Source: CAZART01 sp964487555
GTDB taxonomy: Bacteria; Bacteroidota; Rhodothermia; Rhodothermales; VXPQ01
DNA: 64,000 nucleotides
Assembly (NCBI GenBank): GCA_964487555.1
Contig: CAZART010000008.1
Coordinates: 4,377-68,376, forward strand
Direction: 5' to 3'
The translations under genes were made by a program, and so were the position numbers. Positions 17,101-24,897 of this stretch are shown here, piece by piece (the first letter of the stretch is position 1; the number at the start of each line of letters is the position of its first letter). The notes beneath the pieces are model-generated. The model had not been told where the DNA came from, ran no database searches, and worked only from the letters and a program-made list of their open reading frames with translations.

Positions 17101-18205
17101 CGAGAATGAGTACAAGCATTACATCAATTCGTACCAGCACCTCGGCGGACGTCTCGAGGACGGCGCCGTCGCTGCTGATCCGCAGTCGCTTATCTACCTG
17201 CCGCTGCTATCCAAGGATCGGGTGCTCGGGGTCATCAGTATCCAGAGCTTCGAGAAGAACGCCTACAGTGAACACGACCTGAACATACTCAGGGCTCTCG
17301 CAACCTACACGGCCATCGCCGTCGACAATGCGGATGCCTACCGGCGGCTCAACGGCACGCTCGCGCACCTTCAAAATGCGCAGCAGCAGCTCGTTCAGCA
17401 GGAGAAGCTGGCCAGCCTCGGACAGCTCACGGCCGGCATCGCGCACGAGATCAAAAATCCGCTCAACTTCGTCACGAACTTCTCGGTCCTGAACGAAGAG
17501 CTGGCCGCCGAGCTGCAGGAAATTCTGAGCGCACGCCGTTCGCAGATCCCGGCGGATCTCATCGGGGAGATCGAGGACCTGGTCACGAGCCTGCGAGTCA
17601 ACGCCGGCCACGTCGCGAAGCATGGGAAGCGGGCCGACGGGATCGTGAAGAGCATGATGGAGCATGCTTCCGGAGGGCAGGGTGAGCGCTTTCCGGTGGA
17701 CGTCAATGCGGTCGTGGACGAATACGTCAACCTCGCCTACCACGGCCGCCGCGCCCAGTCGCCCGGCATCGAGCTGTATGTAGAGCGCGAATTTGAAGAC
17801 GGCGTCGGCAGTGCCGAGATGGCCCCGCAGGAGTTGGGCCGCGTATTAGTGAACCTCCTGAACAACGCATTCGATGCCGTTGCGGCAAAGGATGGCGGAA
17901 AGCACGAGGCGTTTCGTCCCACGATCACGGTGCGAACGCATCGGCACGACGGAGAGGTACGGATTGCCATCGAGGATAACGGTTCCGGCATCCCGGAAGC
18001 GGTGCGGGCCCGCATTTTCGAACCGTTCTTTACGACGAAACCCACGGGCAGCGGCACGGGCCTCGGCCTCAGCCTGAGTTACGATATCGTGGCGCACGGT
18101 CACGGCGGCCGGCTCGACGTCGAGAGCGAAGAAGGCCGGGGCACCGTGTTTACGATCCAGCTTCCCGTACAGGGAAAGACACCTGCTGAAGTCGATGCCG
18201 TCTAG
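14132..18205 (+). CDS. propeller / Y_Y_Y sensor histidine kinase with GAF domain
   Basis: Membrane sensor kinase of 1357 residues. A signal peptide is followed by a periplasmic pair of beta-propellers built from Reg_prop repeats (GFMWFGTQDGISRYDG and about a dozen relatives, residues 40-710). A Y_Y_Y domain follows (YAYQLEGFDADW...YTFRVKAANSDG), then one transmembrane helix near 835-853, an Ala/Glu-rich coiled coil, a GAF domain (about 905-1070), and a HisKA domain with His1105 in GIAHEIKNPLNF. An HATPase domain closes it (N box NLLNNAFDAV, G boxes DNGSGIP and GTGLGLSL). Unlike classical hybrid two-component systems of Bacteroidetes it has no receiver or AraC-type output domain, so it must signal to a separate regulator not seen nearby. 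The start is set by the signal peptide. Confidence 0.92.
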   Translation: MKHLLPLLLLLFLFGALASPTLAQNAAETADLPSPPVPFDQPVRFDNLTLEDGLAQGSVYAIHQDRKGFMWFGTQDGISRYDGYSFKNYAHIPFDSTSAQPSFVFDIDEDADGYLWLAGTFGGVSRLDPSTGTFVHYEHDPENSTSLGPRSIWTTLIDRDGMLWVGGNGGLDRMDPEHPGRFEHYRHDPEDEMSLSHDEVRALYQDASGYIWASTGNGLSRMDPETPGNFERFVVNPNESGGPENRPYVINRVHMTSDDVLWAGTKVGLIRLDVETGTFTRLIPPGGEGGDKEVISVAADPGDDEILWLTMPAGGGIIRFDVPSETFTPFRRDPGNPASPVSSETTSAYTDRSGTVWVGTTTYGISKFNPSAVGFSVVSGNSKSGGLPEPAVWGIHIDSKGNLWAGGVGGTLQFVERKTGQVRTWAVDWPNRTNPQSPAGITRNIVETSDGAIWLATNRGLDRVDLDRGLFTHFRHDPQDTTGLTTDNIRSVYADARGSLWLGTSDVANSVPLTRFDPASGTFTKFKNDPKSETSMRADMVWTAIEDHEGILWFGTDRGVSSMDPNNPGVFRHFHHNPRDPLSITNGNVTTLRERQRKPGILWMGTSGGGLDRLDTTTGAVKHYTTQSSNLPNNTIYAILEDDGGHLWISTNRGLSRFDPDAETFTNYGIEHGLQSLEFNQHAAARSQDGELFFGGVKGINAFYPEEVTINALPPPVALTDLRLFNERIVVGPDSPLKESLERTREIELTHDQARNVGFDFVALHYKNPELNRYAYQLEGFDADWIDAGAQRSATYTNLPPGSYTFRVKAANSDGVWNEEGAALMVSVLPPWWRTIWAYVIYGLLVVGAVGGIDRVQRRRLRRKAELAQAELRARAAESEKDAAEAEAKALQADNEKKKNAELLSEIGKELTSSLDLATIFDRVYDHVNHLVDASVFGVGLYNEEKHEIEYRLAIENGKRYAPYSRDTNDKNQFPVWCIEHRETVFVNDVENEYKHYINSYQHLGGRLEDGAVAADPQSLIYLPLLSKDRVLGVISIQSFEKNAYSEHDLNILRALATYTAIAVDNADAYRRLNGTLAHLQNAQQQLVQQEKLASLGQLTAGIAHEIKNPLNFVTNFSVLNEELAAELQEILSARRSQIPADLIGEIEDLVTSLRVNAGHVAKHGKRADGIVKSMMEHASGGQGERFPVDVNAVVDEYVNLAYHGRRAQSPGIELYVEREFEDGVGSAEMAPQELGRVLVNLLNNAFDAVAAKDGGKHEAFRPTITVRTHRHDGEVRIAIEDNGSGIPEAVRARIFEPFFTTKPTGSGTGLGLSLSYDIVAHGHGGRLDVESEEGRGTVFTIQLPVQGKTPAEVDAV

Positions 18206-18231
18206 GCGAGGACACCGGCTCGTTCAAGTCC

Positions 18232-19833
18232 TTACCAGAAGATGATGTACAGGGCGGCGGTGATTCCCAGGATGCCGAAGGCGGCGCCCGCAAAGACCGG
18301 ATCGGTCGTCATCTTCTCGCCCGTTATGCTAACCGCCTTCGGATGCGGACGACCCTTGCCCTCGTAGAGCGAGATCGCGACGATCAAGATGACGGAGATG
18401 ATGAAGGCGTAGCCCATCCGGTTTAGGAACGGCACCATGGGAGTCAGCACCTTCATCCCGGCCGATAGTGGAATACTCAACAGGGCCGAAACCAGGGCGG
18501 CGTTAGGTGTCGCCCTCTTCCAGAAGAGTCCCATCACGAAAATGGCGAGTACACCGGGGCTGATGAAGCCGGTGTACTCCTGGATGTACTGAAACACCTG
18601 ATCGAGCGTTGCGAGCTGCGGAGCGAGGATCGCGCCGATGACGATGGCCAGCAGGCCGACGGTTCGGCCTACCCGTACCAGCTTCGTCTCGGATGCGCCC
18701 TTGTCGATCATGTTGCGGTAAAGGTCCATCGTGAAGATGGTCGCGGTGGAGTTCATCATGGATGCCAGCGATGAGACGACAGCCGCTGCCAGCGCAGCGA
18801 AGGCCAGCCCGCGCAGCCCGGGGCCGACGTAGGTCGCCAGGAGCCACGGATAGGCCTGGTCGCCGCGCTGGATCGGCGCGTCGAGTGCGAACGCAACGAT
18901 GCCCGGGATCACGACGATGAGCGGGAGCAAAAGCTTCAGGTAGCCGGCGAAGGCGAGACCGCGCTGCGCCTCTTTCAGGCTCTTGGCGGCGAGGGCCCGC
19001 TGAATGATGTACTGGTTACAGCCCCAGTAGAAGAGGTTGGCCACCCACATGCCACCCAGCAGCACGCCGAGTCCGGGCAGAAGCTGATAGGCGTCCTGGC
19101 GCGTTCCGGTATCGTCCTCGTAGATCAGCTCTCCCTGGAAGAGGATCATATTAAAGCGCTCCGGGGCCTCCTCGATAAGTCTAATGAACCCTGCAATGAC
19201 GCCGGAGCCTTCGCCGAAGGCCTCGAGGGCGAGCCATGTGGTCAGCAGGCCGCCGCCGATGAGCACGACCACCTGTACGACGTCCGTCCAGGCCACGGCT
19301 TTCAATCCGCCGTAGAGACTGTAGACGGTGGCGAAGGCCGCCAGGCCGATGACGCCCGTCCACAGCGGGATATCCATAATTCCCTCCAGCGCCAGCGCGC
19401 CGAGGTAGAGCACGCTCGTCAGGTTGACGAAAACGTAAACGAGCAGCCAGAAGACCGCCAGCAGGGTCCGAACGCGGCTGTCGTAGCGCTGCTCGAGAAA
19501 CTGCGGCATCGTGAAGATGCCCTTTTCGAGGTAGATCGGAAGGAAGAAGTAGGCAATAATAAGCAGCGTGACGGCGGCCATCCATTCGTACGATGCGATG
19601 GCGAGCCCGAGGCGGAAACCGGACCCGGACATGCCGATAAACTGCTCCGCCGAGATGTTGCTGGCAATCAGTGATGCACCGATGGCCCACCAGGGAAGCG
19701 CTTTACTGGCCAGGAAGTAATCACTGGTGTCCTTCTTGTGTCCTTCTTTCTCGCGGGAGACCCATAGGCCCAGGCCGATGATGACCGCACCGTAGAGCGC
19801 GAATACGAGATAGTCGATCGTTGTGAATTGCAT
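18232..19833 (-). CDS. sodium/solute symporter (SSS family)
   Basis: Membrane protein of 533 residues with about 14 hydrophobic helices, in the sodium:solute symporter family. Family markers are SDYFLASKALPWWAIG near the N-terminus, GLKAVAWTDVVQ, the NQYIIQRALAAKSL stretch and the SLASMMNSTATIFTMDLYR sodium-site region. The substrate is not readable; relatives carry sugars, myo-inositol or sialic acid. The remains of an amidohydrolase gene lie just upstream on the same strand, so the two may once have formed a catabolic unit. Confidence 0.92.
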   Translation of the reverse strand: MQFTTIDYLVFALYGAVIIGLGLWVSREKEGHKKDTSDYFLASKALPWWAIGASLIASNISAEQFIGMSGSGFRLGLAIASYEWMAAVTLLIIAYFFLPIYLEKGIFTMPQFLEQRYDSRVRTLLAVFWLLVYVFVNLTSVLYLGALALEGIMDIPLWTGVIGLAAFATVYSLYGGLKAVAWTDVVQVVVLIGGGLLTTWLALEAFGEGSGVIAGFIRLIEEAPERFNMILFQGELIYEDDTGTRQDAYQLLPGLGVLLGGMWVANLFYWGCNQYIIQRALAAKSLKEAQRGLAFAGYLKLLLPLIVVIPGIVAFALDAPIQRGDQAYPWLLATYVGPGLRGLAFAALAAAVVSSLASMMNSTATIFTMDLYRNMIDKGASETKLVRVGRTVGLLAIVIGAILAPQLATLDQVFQYIQEYTGFISPGVLAIFVMGLFWKRATPNAALVSALLSIPLSAGMKVLTPMVPFLNRMGYAFIISVILIVAISLYEGKGRPHPKAVSITGEKMTTDPVFAGAAFGILGITAALYIIFW

Positions 19834-19970
19834 GTGTCAGGTGTGCTGCACGAGAGTGTCGTCGAAGCCAGACAATCGGCTGTGCCCAATGATAAGGACA
19901 CTGGGCTTGAGACGACACGTTCGAACGGATCGAATGCAATTAATAGTAGGGTTGAAGCTTGGCGGCGGGA

Positions 19971-20703
19971 AGCCGGGCTCCACATCGTCGCGCGGATGAC
20001 GTCGGACAGCGGCATGCCCAGTGCGAGGAATTTGGACATCACGTTCGACAGGTCCTTCATCCCCGCATTCATGCTCTCGGCGTGAAGGTCCGTGCTGATC
20101 GTATTCGGCCAGAGGCCGGCGTGCGTGGCGGCGACGGCGACGGCGAAGGCGAAGCTCGAGCCGCCGTGGCCGACGTCGAACACGATGCCGCGCTTCTGTG
20201 CTTCGAGCGCGAACGGCCGGAGACGGCCGTTCTCAACGATCGACTCTCGTCGAGATACGTTTCCGTAGGCGTGCGTGAAAACGTCGCCCGGCCGCAGATG
20301 GTCGAAGAACAGCTCCTCGAGAGCGAGCGGCGGCTCGGCGCGGCCGAAGTCGATCATCACGGGCAGATCCGCCTGCCTGCCGGCTTCCACCGCAAGGTCG
20401 GTGGGCGCCGCCTTTCATCCCCGCCCCGACGATGTTCAGGAAGGCGAGCACGCGCGTGGCGGAGTGGTTCACCGTCTGATCGATGAACGTGCGGATATTG
20501 CGCCACCCGGCGCTGCCGACGTCGACCGCCGTCGTGACGCCCGTTCGGAACGTGAACGCGTCGGCCGGCACGCTGGTATAGCTGTTGCTGATGTAGGCAT
20601 CCTCCTCCGTGCCGTGAAACACGTGAACGTGCATGTCGATGAGGCCGGGCGTGACGTAGAGACCCGCTGCGTCGATCAGTTTTCGGATGAATGCACGGGG
20701 TTC
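19971..20703 (-). pseudogene. amidohydrolase (deacetylase/dihydroorotase-like) pseudogene
   Basis: Two minus-strand frames together encode most of an amidohydrolase. The first (from about 20703) reads LIDAAGLYVTPGLIDMHVHVF, with the metal-binding HVH, and continues to LAFLNIVGAGMKGG near 20405. The second (20390-19971) reads VEAGRQADLPVMIDFGRAEP, through IFDVGHGGSSFAFAVAVAA and ISTDLHAESMNAGMKDL, to IRATMWSPA. Between them the frame shifts, and about 40-50 residues expected for the family, including the usual metal-bridging Lys region, are missing. The N-terminal strand region and the last about 50 residues are also lost, so no active enzyme can be made. It sits upstream of the symporter gene on the same strand. 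Confidence 0.8.
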
Positions 20704-20863
20704 TAATGTTTTTGCCTATTGATTTGACGTGATCTGGTCGATCTTTTTTGTAATGTTCCAGCCTCTCAGGATACGGAGCATTAGGCGGTGGCTATTCGAA
20801 TCGCGCCGGCGAGCGGCCGCCGATCGCTCGGCCGGCGTACGTCGTGTTCATTCTTCCGCTATT

Positions 20864-21523
20864 ATGCGCCTCCTGGTCATCTTTGGGATCGTAGGGATAT
20901 TTCTGGTGCCGTCGGGCGCGGTCTGTGCACAGCGGCATCTGCATCCGCCGCACGGTGGCAAGGGAGCACCCGGTCCTTTTCCGCACTCTTTCATGATCGA
21001 GTGGGAAGACGTACCCGGCGCCGTCAAATACGAGTACGTGCTGAGCGATAACCCGCAGTGCTTTTCAGGGTGTCCGGGTGACACGCGTCAAGGCGTGGTC
21101 ACGTCGACTTCGGCTTTCGAGTATAATCTTCAGGAAGACACCTGGTACTACTGGATTACACGCGTGTATTTCAGCGAGACGGACGTATCGGTCTGGACGA
21201 ACATCAGCTCATTTCTGGCGGCGTCACCCGAGATTTCGACACATATCGCGGACGTTGCGCCCAATCCGGCGGTGGGAGAGATCGCGATACATGTGGACTG
21301 GGGCGTGAATCCGGCGGCGCGCTTCGTACGGTTCAGCTTATATGATCTATTGGGGCGCCAAGTAGCCGGACCGCTGCGCCTCGAGAAGTCAAACCCTCGC
21401 TTCGAAGTGTTTCGAGTGCCCATGGACGCGCTGCCCGCGGGCGCGTATGTGGCGCGCTTCGTTGCCGACGGTAACCCCGATAATCGCAATAACCGCAGAA
21501 GTCAGACCATTGTCGTCTATTGA
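20864..21523 (+). CDS. T9SS-type secreted protein with fibronectin-like region
   Basis: Protein of 219 residues with a signal peptide (MRLLVIFGIVGIFLVPSGAVCAQ). Residues 45-125 (HSFMIEWEDVPGAVKYEYVL, DTWYYWITRVYF) look like a fibronectin III-type sandwich. The C-terminal 85 residues (VAPNPAVGEIAIHVDW, FSLYDLLGRQVAG, LPAGAYVARFVADG) fit a type IX sorting domain. It is predicted to be released or anchored at the cell surface. The outer-membrane gene at 21543 follows after 19 bp, so the two are probably one transcript. Confidence 0.75.
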   Translation: MRLLVIFGIVGIFLVPSGAVCAQRHLHPPHGGKGAPGPFPHSFMIEWEDVPGAVKYEYVLSDNPQCFSGCPGDTRQGVVTSTSAFEYNLQEDTWYYWITRVYFSETDVSVWTNISSFLAASPEISTHIADVAPNPAVGEIAIHVDWGVNPAARFVRFSLYDLLGRQVAGPLRLEKSNPRFEVFRVPMDALPAGAYVARFVADGNPDNRNNRRSQTIVVY

Positions 21524-21542
21524 GAGCTCACCAGGACTAAAC

Positions 21543-22508
21543 ATGTCTGCACGTCCATGTCTCTTTGCGTCGCTGGTTGTTGTCTTCATCACGGGCGTCG
21601 CCCATGCCCAGTGTTGTTCGCCCGGTAACCCGATCGGCGGCGGCGGCGTACTGGGAGTGCTTCCGTCGGGCGAAGGTAGGTTGATCGCAAATTACGCGTA
21701 CAGTCGCTCCGGCACGTATATGCAGGGATCGGAGGAGGTCGAGCCTTTCTTCGTCGAGTCCGGCTTCTTTCATCACGCAAGTCTGAACGGGGCCTATGCC
21801 ATTAGTAACTACGCGACGATCGAATCCGAGCTTACTTACTTTATCAGCAAAGTGCAGGAATACGTCGAAGGGTCTCGACCCTCGTCGCGGAGGGGATTCG
21901 GAGTCGGCGACTGGTCGGCTACGCTCCATGTGAGCCTCCTCGGAGGGCGGCAAACGCGGACGGAGATCACGACGGGAGCCGGTCTGAAAGTGCCTATCGG
22001 AACGTACAGGCAGAAGCGCGGCGGCGGGCTGTTGCCGCTTGACATTCAGCCGACGACGGGTGCGGTCGACTTCATCCACGAGTTCTTTGTCTACAGAGGT
22101 TTTCTCGACAAGGGTTTGCATCTCTTCGCCGTCAACCGAATCGAATGGAAGACGTCGAACCCGGACGGTTACCGATATGGGAATCTGTACGCGACGTCGC
22201 TCTTCGCATCCGTTAATCTGGGCCTCCAGTGGGTTGGGGGGGTCCAGGCGAGAACGGAGATCCGCGGGCGCGACCGACGGCCGAGTGGACGTATTCCGGT
22301 GACCGGATCGACGAAACTATATATAACGCCGCAAGTCAGTTTCGCGTTGACACGTTCCCTCGCGGTAACCGTTCTGGCCGATCTACCGGTCTATCAGCGG
22401 TATAATGGAGGTCAGCTCGGCTCGACGGGCGGTTTCAGCGTCGGGCTGATCCGGAATTTCGGAAGAGGAAAGCCCGTTGACGGAGATACGCCTCCGCTTT
22501 TCCGGTAG
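21543..22508 (+). CDS. outer-membrane beta-barrel-like protein
   Basis: Protein of 321 residues with a signal peptide ending VAHAQ and a mature N-terminus beginning CCSPGNPIGGGG. Alternating beta strands rich in aromatic residues fill the rest (ATIESELTYFISKVQEY, TEITTGAGLKVPIGTY, SLAVTVLADLPVYQRYN, GGFSVGLIRNFG), which indicates an outer-membrane barrel. The function is unknown. An adjacent Cys pair at the mature N-terminus could form a disulfide or bind metal. The upstream frame overlaps the preceding T9SS gene and is ignored; the ATG at 21543 has an AGGA about 8 bases upstream. Confidence 0.7.
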   Translation: MSARPCLFASLVVVFITGVAHAQCCSPGNPIGGGGVLGVLPSGEGRLIANYAYSRSGTYMQGSEEVEPFFVESGFFHHASLNGAYAISNYATIESELTYFISKVQEYVEGSRPSSRRGFGVGDWSATLHVSLLGGRQTRTEITTGAGLKVPIGTYRQKRGGGLLPLDIQPTTGAVDFIHEFFVYRGFLDKGLHLFAVNRIEWKTSNPDGYRYGNLYATSLFASVNLGLQWVGGVQARTEIRGRDRRPSGRIPVTGSTKLYITPQVSFALTRSLAVTVLADLPVYQRYNGGQLGSTGGFSVGLIRNFGRGKPVDGDTPPLFR

Positions 22509-22563
22509 GTCGCGATCTCGAACACTTCGACACAAACGATACCGCCACGGCGATCGGAAATGC

Positions 22564-22683
22564 CGTCGTGACGCCGGAGCGTGGTGAGAAGGCGTCGGCC
22601 GTCGCGCTCGTATAGCTGTTGCCGGCGTACACGTCCGGCTCCTCCGTGCCGTGGAACACGTGAACGTGCACGTCGATGAGGCC
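22564..22683 (-). pseudogene. amidohydrolase N-terminal fragment, second copy
   Basis: About 40 codons on the minus strand read GLIDVHVHVFHGTEE, then PDVYAGNSYTSATADAFS and RSGVTTA. This matches residues around the HVH motif of the pseudogene at 19971-20703 at roughly 70 percent identity. Nothing on either side continues the protein. It is therefore a relic, and a distinct paralogue and not a recent duplicate, since many silent and replacement changes separate the two. It lies just upstream of the sigma factor start. Confidence 0.7.
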
Positions 22684-22735
22684 CTGCATCGCCGCCGTGG
22701 AAGATCGGACGGCGACACATCGTCTAATAGAATAC

Positions 22736-23335
22736 ATGGACCGGTCCGAGCTACACGAAAATGAGGCCGAACGGCTCCTTGCCGCGGCTCGAAGGGGCGA
22801 CGAGCGCTCATTTCGGCTGTTGTACGACGCGTACCACGTCATGGTGTGCCGAACGGCGCATCGCCTCGTCGGAGCCGCGGAGTCGCTCGACGTGGCGCAG
22901 GATGTTTTCGTCACGTTTTTCCGCAAAATGGGAGCGTTTAACGGGCGATCCACCTTGAAGACGTGGCTCTATCGACTGACCGTCAACGTGTGTTACGATC
23001 ACATGCGAAAGAACAAACGCCGTTCGGCTTACCGCGGTGGCAGCATCGATGATAAAAGAGCCTGGTTGTGGACGGCGACTTCGTCCGCGAACCACACGAG
23101 CGTTCGGGTGCTTCGACGAGACGTTCAGGATTACGTAGAGGAGTCGATGGGGGAACTATCACCGGAACTTCGGGCCACGCTCATTTTGAAGGACGTCGAA
23201 GACCTTTCGTACCGTGAGATCGCCGCTATACTGGGTTGCGCCGAAGGCACGATCGCGTCGCGGCTGGCGCGAGCACGTCGTCAGCTTGCGGAGCATCTTC
23301 GAGCGGTGGGCATCGATGCCGCCTACTTTGAGTGA
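22736..23335 (+). CDS. ECF-type RNA polymerase sigma factor
   Basis: Sigma-70 family ECF factor of 199 residues. Region 2 runs from about residue 15 to 95 (FRLLYDAYHVMVCRTAHRLV, LDVAQDVFVTFFRKMGAF, TLKTWLYRLTVNVCYDHMRK). Region 4 spans about 135-190 (LSPELRATLILKDVEDLSYR, EIAAILGCAEGTIASRLARA). Neither region 3 nor region 1 is present, as expected for ECF factors. The start is the ATG at 22736; the frame can be extended to 22676 only through the amidohydrolase relic. The anti-sigma gene follows within a few bases and is presumably co-transcribed and coupled. Confidence 0.92.
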   Translation: MDRSELHENEAERLLAAARRGDERSFRLLYDAYHVMVCRTAHRLVGAAESLDVAQDVFVTFFRKMGAFNGRSTLKTWLYRLTVNVCYDHMRKNKRRSAYRGGSIDDKRAWLWTATSSANHTSVRVLRRDVQDYVEESMGELSPELRATLILKDVEDLSYREIAAILGCAEGTIASRLARARRQLAEHLRAVGIDAAYFE

Positions 23336-23343
23336 ATCCGACT

Positions 23344-24279
23344 ATGAATCCATCCCATTGCATTCCTGAACAAAAGCTGGCCGCCTACTTCGATGGTGAG
23401 CTCCGGCCGGACGAGCGAAGCGTCGTCGAAGGTCATCTGCGCGATTGCGGTCGGTGCCGCAGGACGGTGGACGAAATGGAGCTGGTCCGACGCGGTGTCG
23501 GCAGTATTTCGTCGCCCAAGCCGCCGGAGGCGCTCTGGACGGCCATTGAGGACACGCTTTGCGCCCAACCTCGACCATTGGGCGAACGGCGCACGCCGCT
23601 ACGACGGGTAGCCGCTCGCCTTCGGGCCGCGCCGATTCGGCGCCGGCTTCGAAGCCGTCGCCTTGCAGTGGTCGCACTTCTCGTGGTGACCGTCACCTCG
23701 ATTCTTCTGATTTCAAGGAGCGATTTCTCAAGTCTGGAAAGGATCGTGCCGGGAGATGACTCGGTGTTCTCCAGCGACGGCAACGTGTGGCAACGTGATG
23801 CCGCGCTGCCTGTGGTGGCTGCATCGGCGCCGTTTAATCTGGGTCCCTTTTTGGAAGCTCTTGACCGCACCAACCGTCTGACGTCCTTCCCGGATGCGGA
23901 CGAGAAAAAAACTGCATCGGCGTCGGACGCATTTGCGGACGTCGTGCGGAGGGTTGAGCTCGACTGGGCGGCTCTTCCCTCAGACCTTGTACTCGAAACC
24001 GCGTCGGTCATAGAGCGAACTCGGTTTCGCATGGCCCAGCTCGTCTTCTCTCACGGGGATGGTAAGGTGATTCTGTTCGTTCAGCCGCGTTCCTACACGA
24101 TTTCGTTTGCCGACCATCCTACGGAGTCAACCGTCATGGGCCGGCGGCGCTGCCTGAAGGTGCGCTGCGGCGAGTATCGGGCCTACTGTTTTCGGACGGA
24201 GGAAGCTACATATACCGTCGTAGGCCGACATGACGATCCGATGCTTCAGGCGGTGTACCAGGCCGTCCAAGTCCGCTAG
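23344..24279 (+). CDS. anti-sigma factor, zinc-finger type, membrane-anchored
   Basis: Protein of 311 residues. The N-terminal zinc-binding anti-sigma domain has HLRDCGRC (His31, Cys35, Cys38) after the typical LAAYFDGELRPDER helix. An Arg-rich stretch and one transmembrane helix follow at about 105-125 (LAVVALLVVTVTSILLI). The exported C-terminal domain, about 185 residues, has a beta-rich end (VQPRSYTISFADHPTEST, YTVVGRHDDPM). It should hold the upstream sigma factor at the membrane and respond to an envelope signal. A GTG at 23332 overlapping the sigma stop is an alternative start. A broken relative of the C-terminal domain lies at 58650-58924. Confidence 0.85.
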   Translation: MNPSHCIPEQKLAAYFDGELRPDERSVVEGHLRDCGRCRRTVDEMELVRRGVGSISSPKPPEALWTAIEDTLCAQPRPLGERRTPLRRVAARLRAAPIRRRLRSRRLAVVALLVVTVTSILLISRSDFSSLERIVPGDDSVFSSDGNVWQRDAALPVVAASAPFNLGPFLEALDRTNRLTSFPDADEKKTASASDAFADVVRRVELDWAALPSDLVLETASVIERTRFRMAQLVFSHGDGKVILFVQPRSYTISFADHPTESTVMGRRRCLKVRCGEYRAYCFRTEEATYTVVGRHDDPMLQAVYQAVQVR

Positions 24280-24302
24280 TGACCCGAGCTAATCGAAAAG
24301 CC

Positions 24303-24791
24303 ATGAGCCCGAACGCAAACGCCCCGCTCGATGATGATCGCCTCGCACAGCTCGTTCGCGACGAGGCGCCGCGGTTATATCGCATACTCATGTTCCTCCT
24401 TCATGACGAAGAGCTCGCCGCAACCATCTTGCGTGAGAGCTTCCTGGAAATAATGCAGCACGCGCTACCCGATCGGGAAGCGATCATTCCGGCGCGGCTC
24501 TACGCCGCGGCCATCGGACGGTCTCGTGGCCTGTCGCCGCGCCGAGCGAATCCGGATTCCGATCATACGCACACATTACTGCGGGCTGCACTTGCAGACC
24601 TCGGCCCGGAACAGCGCCTGCGCCTGGCGCTCTGCGACGTCGGTGGAATGACGACGGAACAGGCGTCGGTGATATTAAACGAGGGCCGCGAAACGTTCCG
24701 TCGGAGGCTGCACGGCGCACGGACGGTGCTCTGTAAACGGCTCCATCCTCCGGCGCATCACGATTCGACTGGTGACGCTGCCGCAGCGTGA
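24303..24791 (+). CDS. divergent sigma-70-like protein
   Basis: Protein of 162 residues with shrunken sigma-70 features. A region 2-like helix pair (LAQLVRDEAPRLYRILMFLL, ATILRESFLEIMQH) leads, after a short linker, to a region 4-like HTH (LGPEQRLRLALCDVGGMTTE, QASVILNEGRETFRRRLHGA). The usual aromatic DNA-melting motifs of region 2 are not evident. It lies 23 bp after the anti-sigma gene, giving an unusual sigma / anti-sigma / sigma-like order. It may be a weak second sigma factor, a decoy that binds the anti-sigma factor, or a decaying duplicate. A GTG at 24279 overlapping the preceding stop is an alternative start. Confidence 0.7.
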   Translation: MSPNANAPLDDDRLAQLVRDEAPRLYRILMFLLHDEELAATILRESFLEIMQHALPDREAIIPARLYAAAIGRSRGLSPRRANPDSDHTHTLLRAALADLGPEQRLRLALCDVGGMTTEQASVILNEGRETFRRRLHGARTVLCKRLHPPAHHDSTGDAAAA

Positions 24792-24897
24792 TCATGCAAC
24801 TCATGGGCCGAAGGAAGATGCGATGTGAAAACGCCCAGTGGGGGGCTCACGATTCGACACGACCACCGCCCTGGAGATTCCGGGACACGGAATCGGC

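Noticed and set aside
22676..22735. Longer N-terminus for the ECF sigma factor
   Set aside because: The extension runs through the antisense of the amidohydrolase relic and adds no sigma domain.
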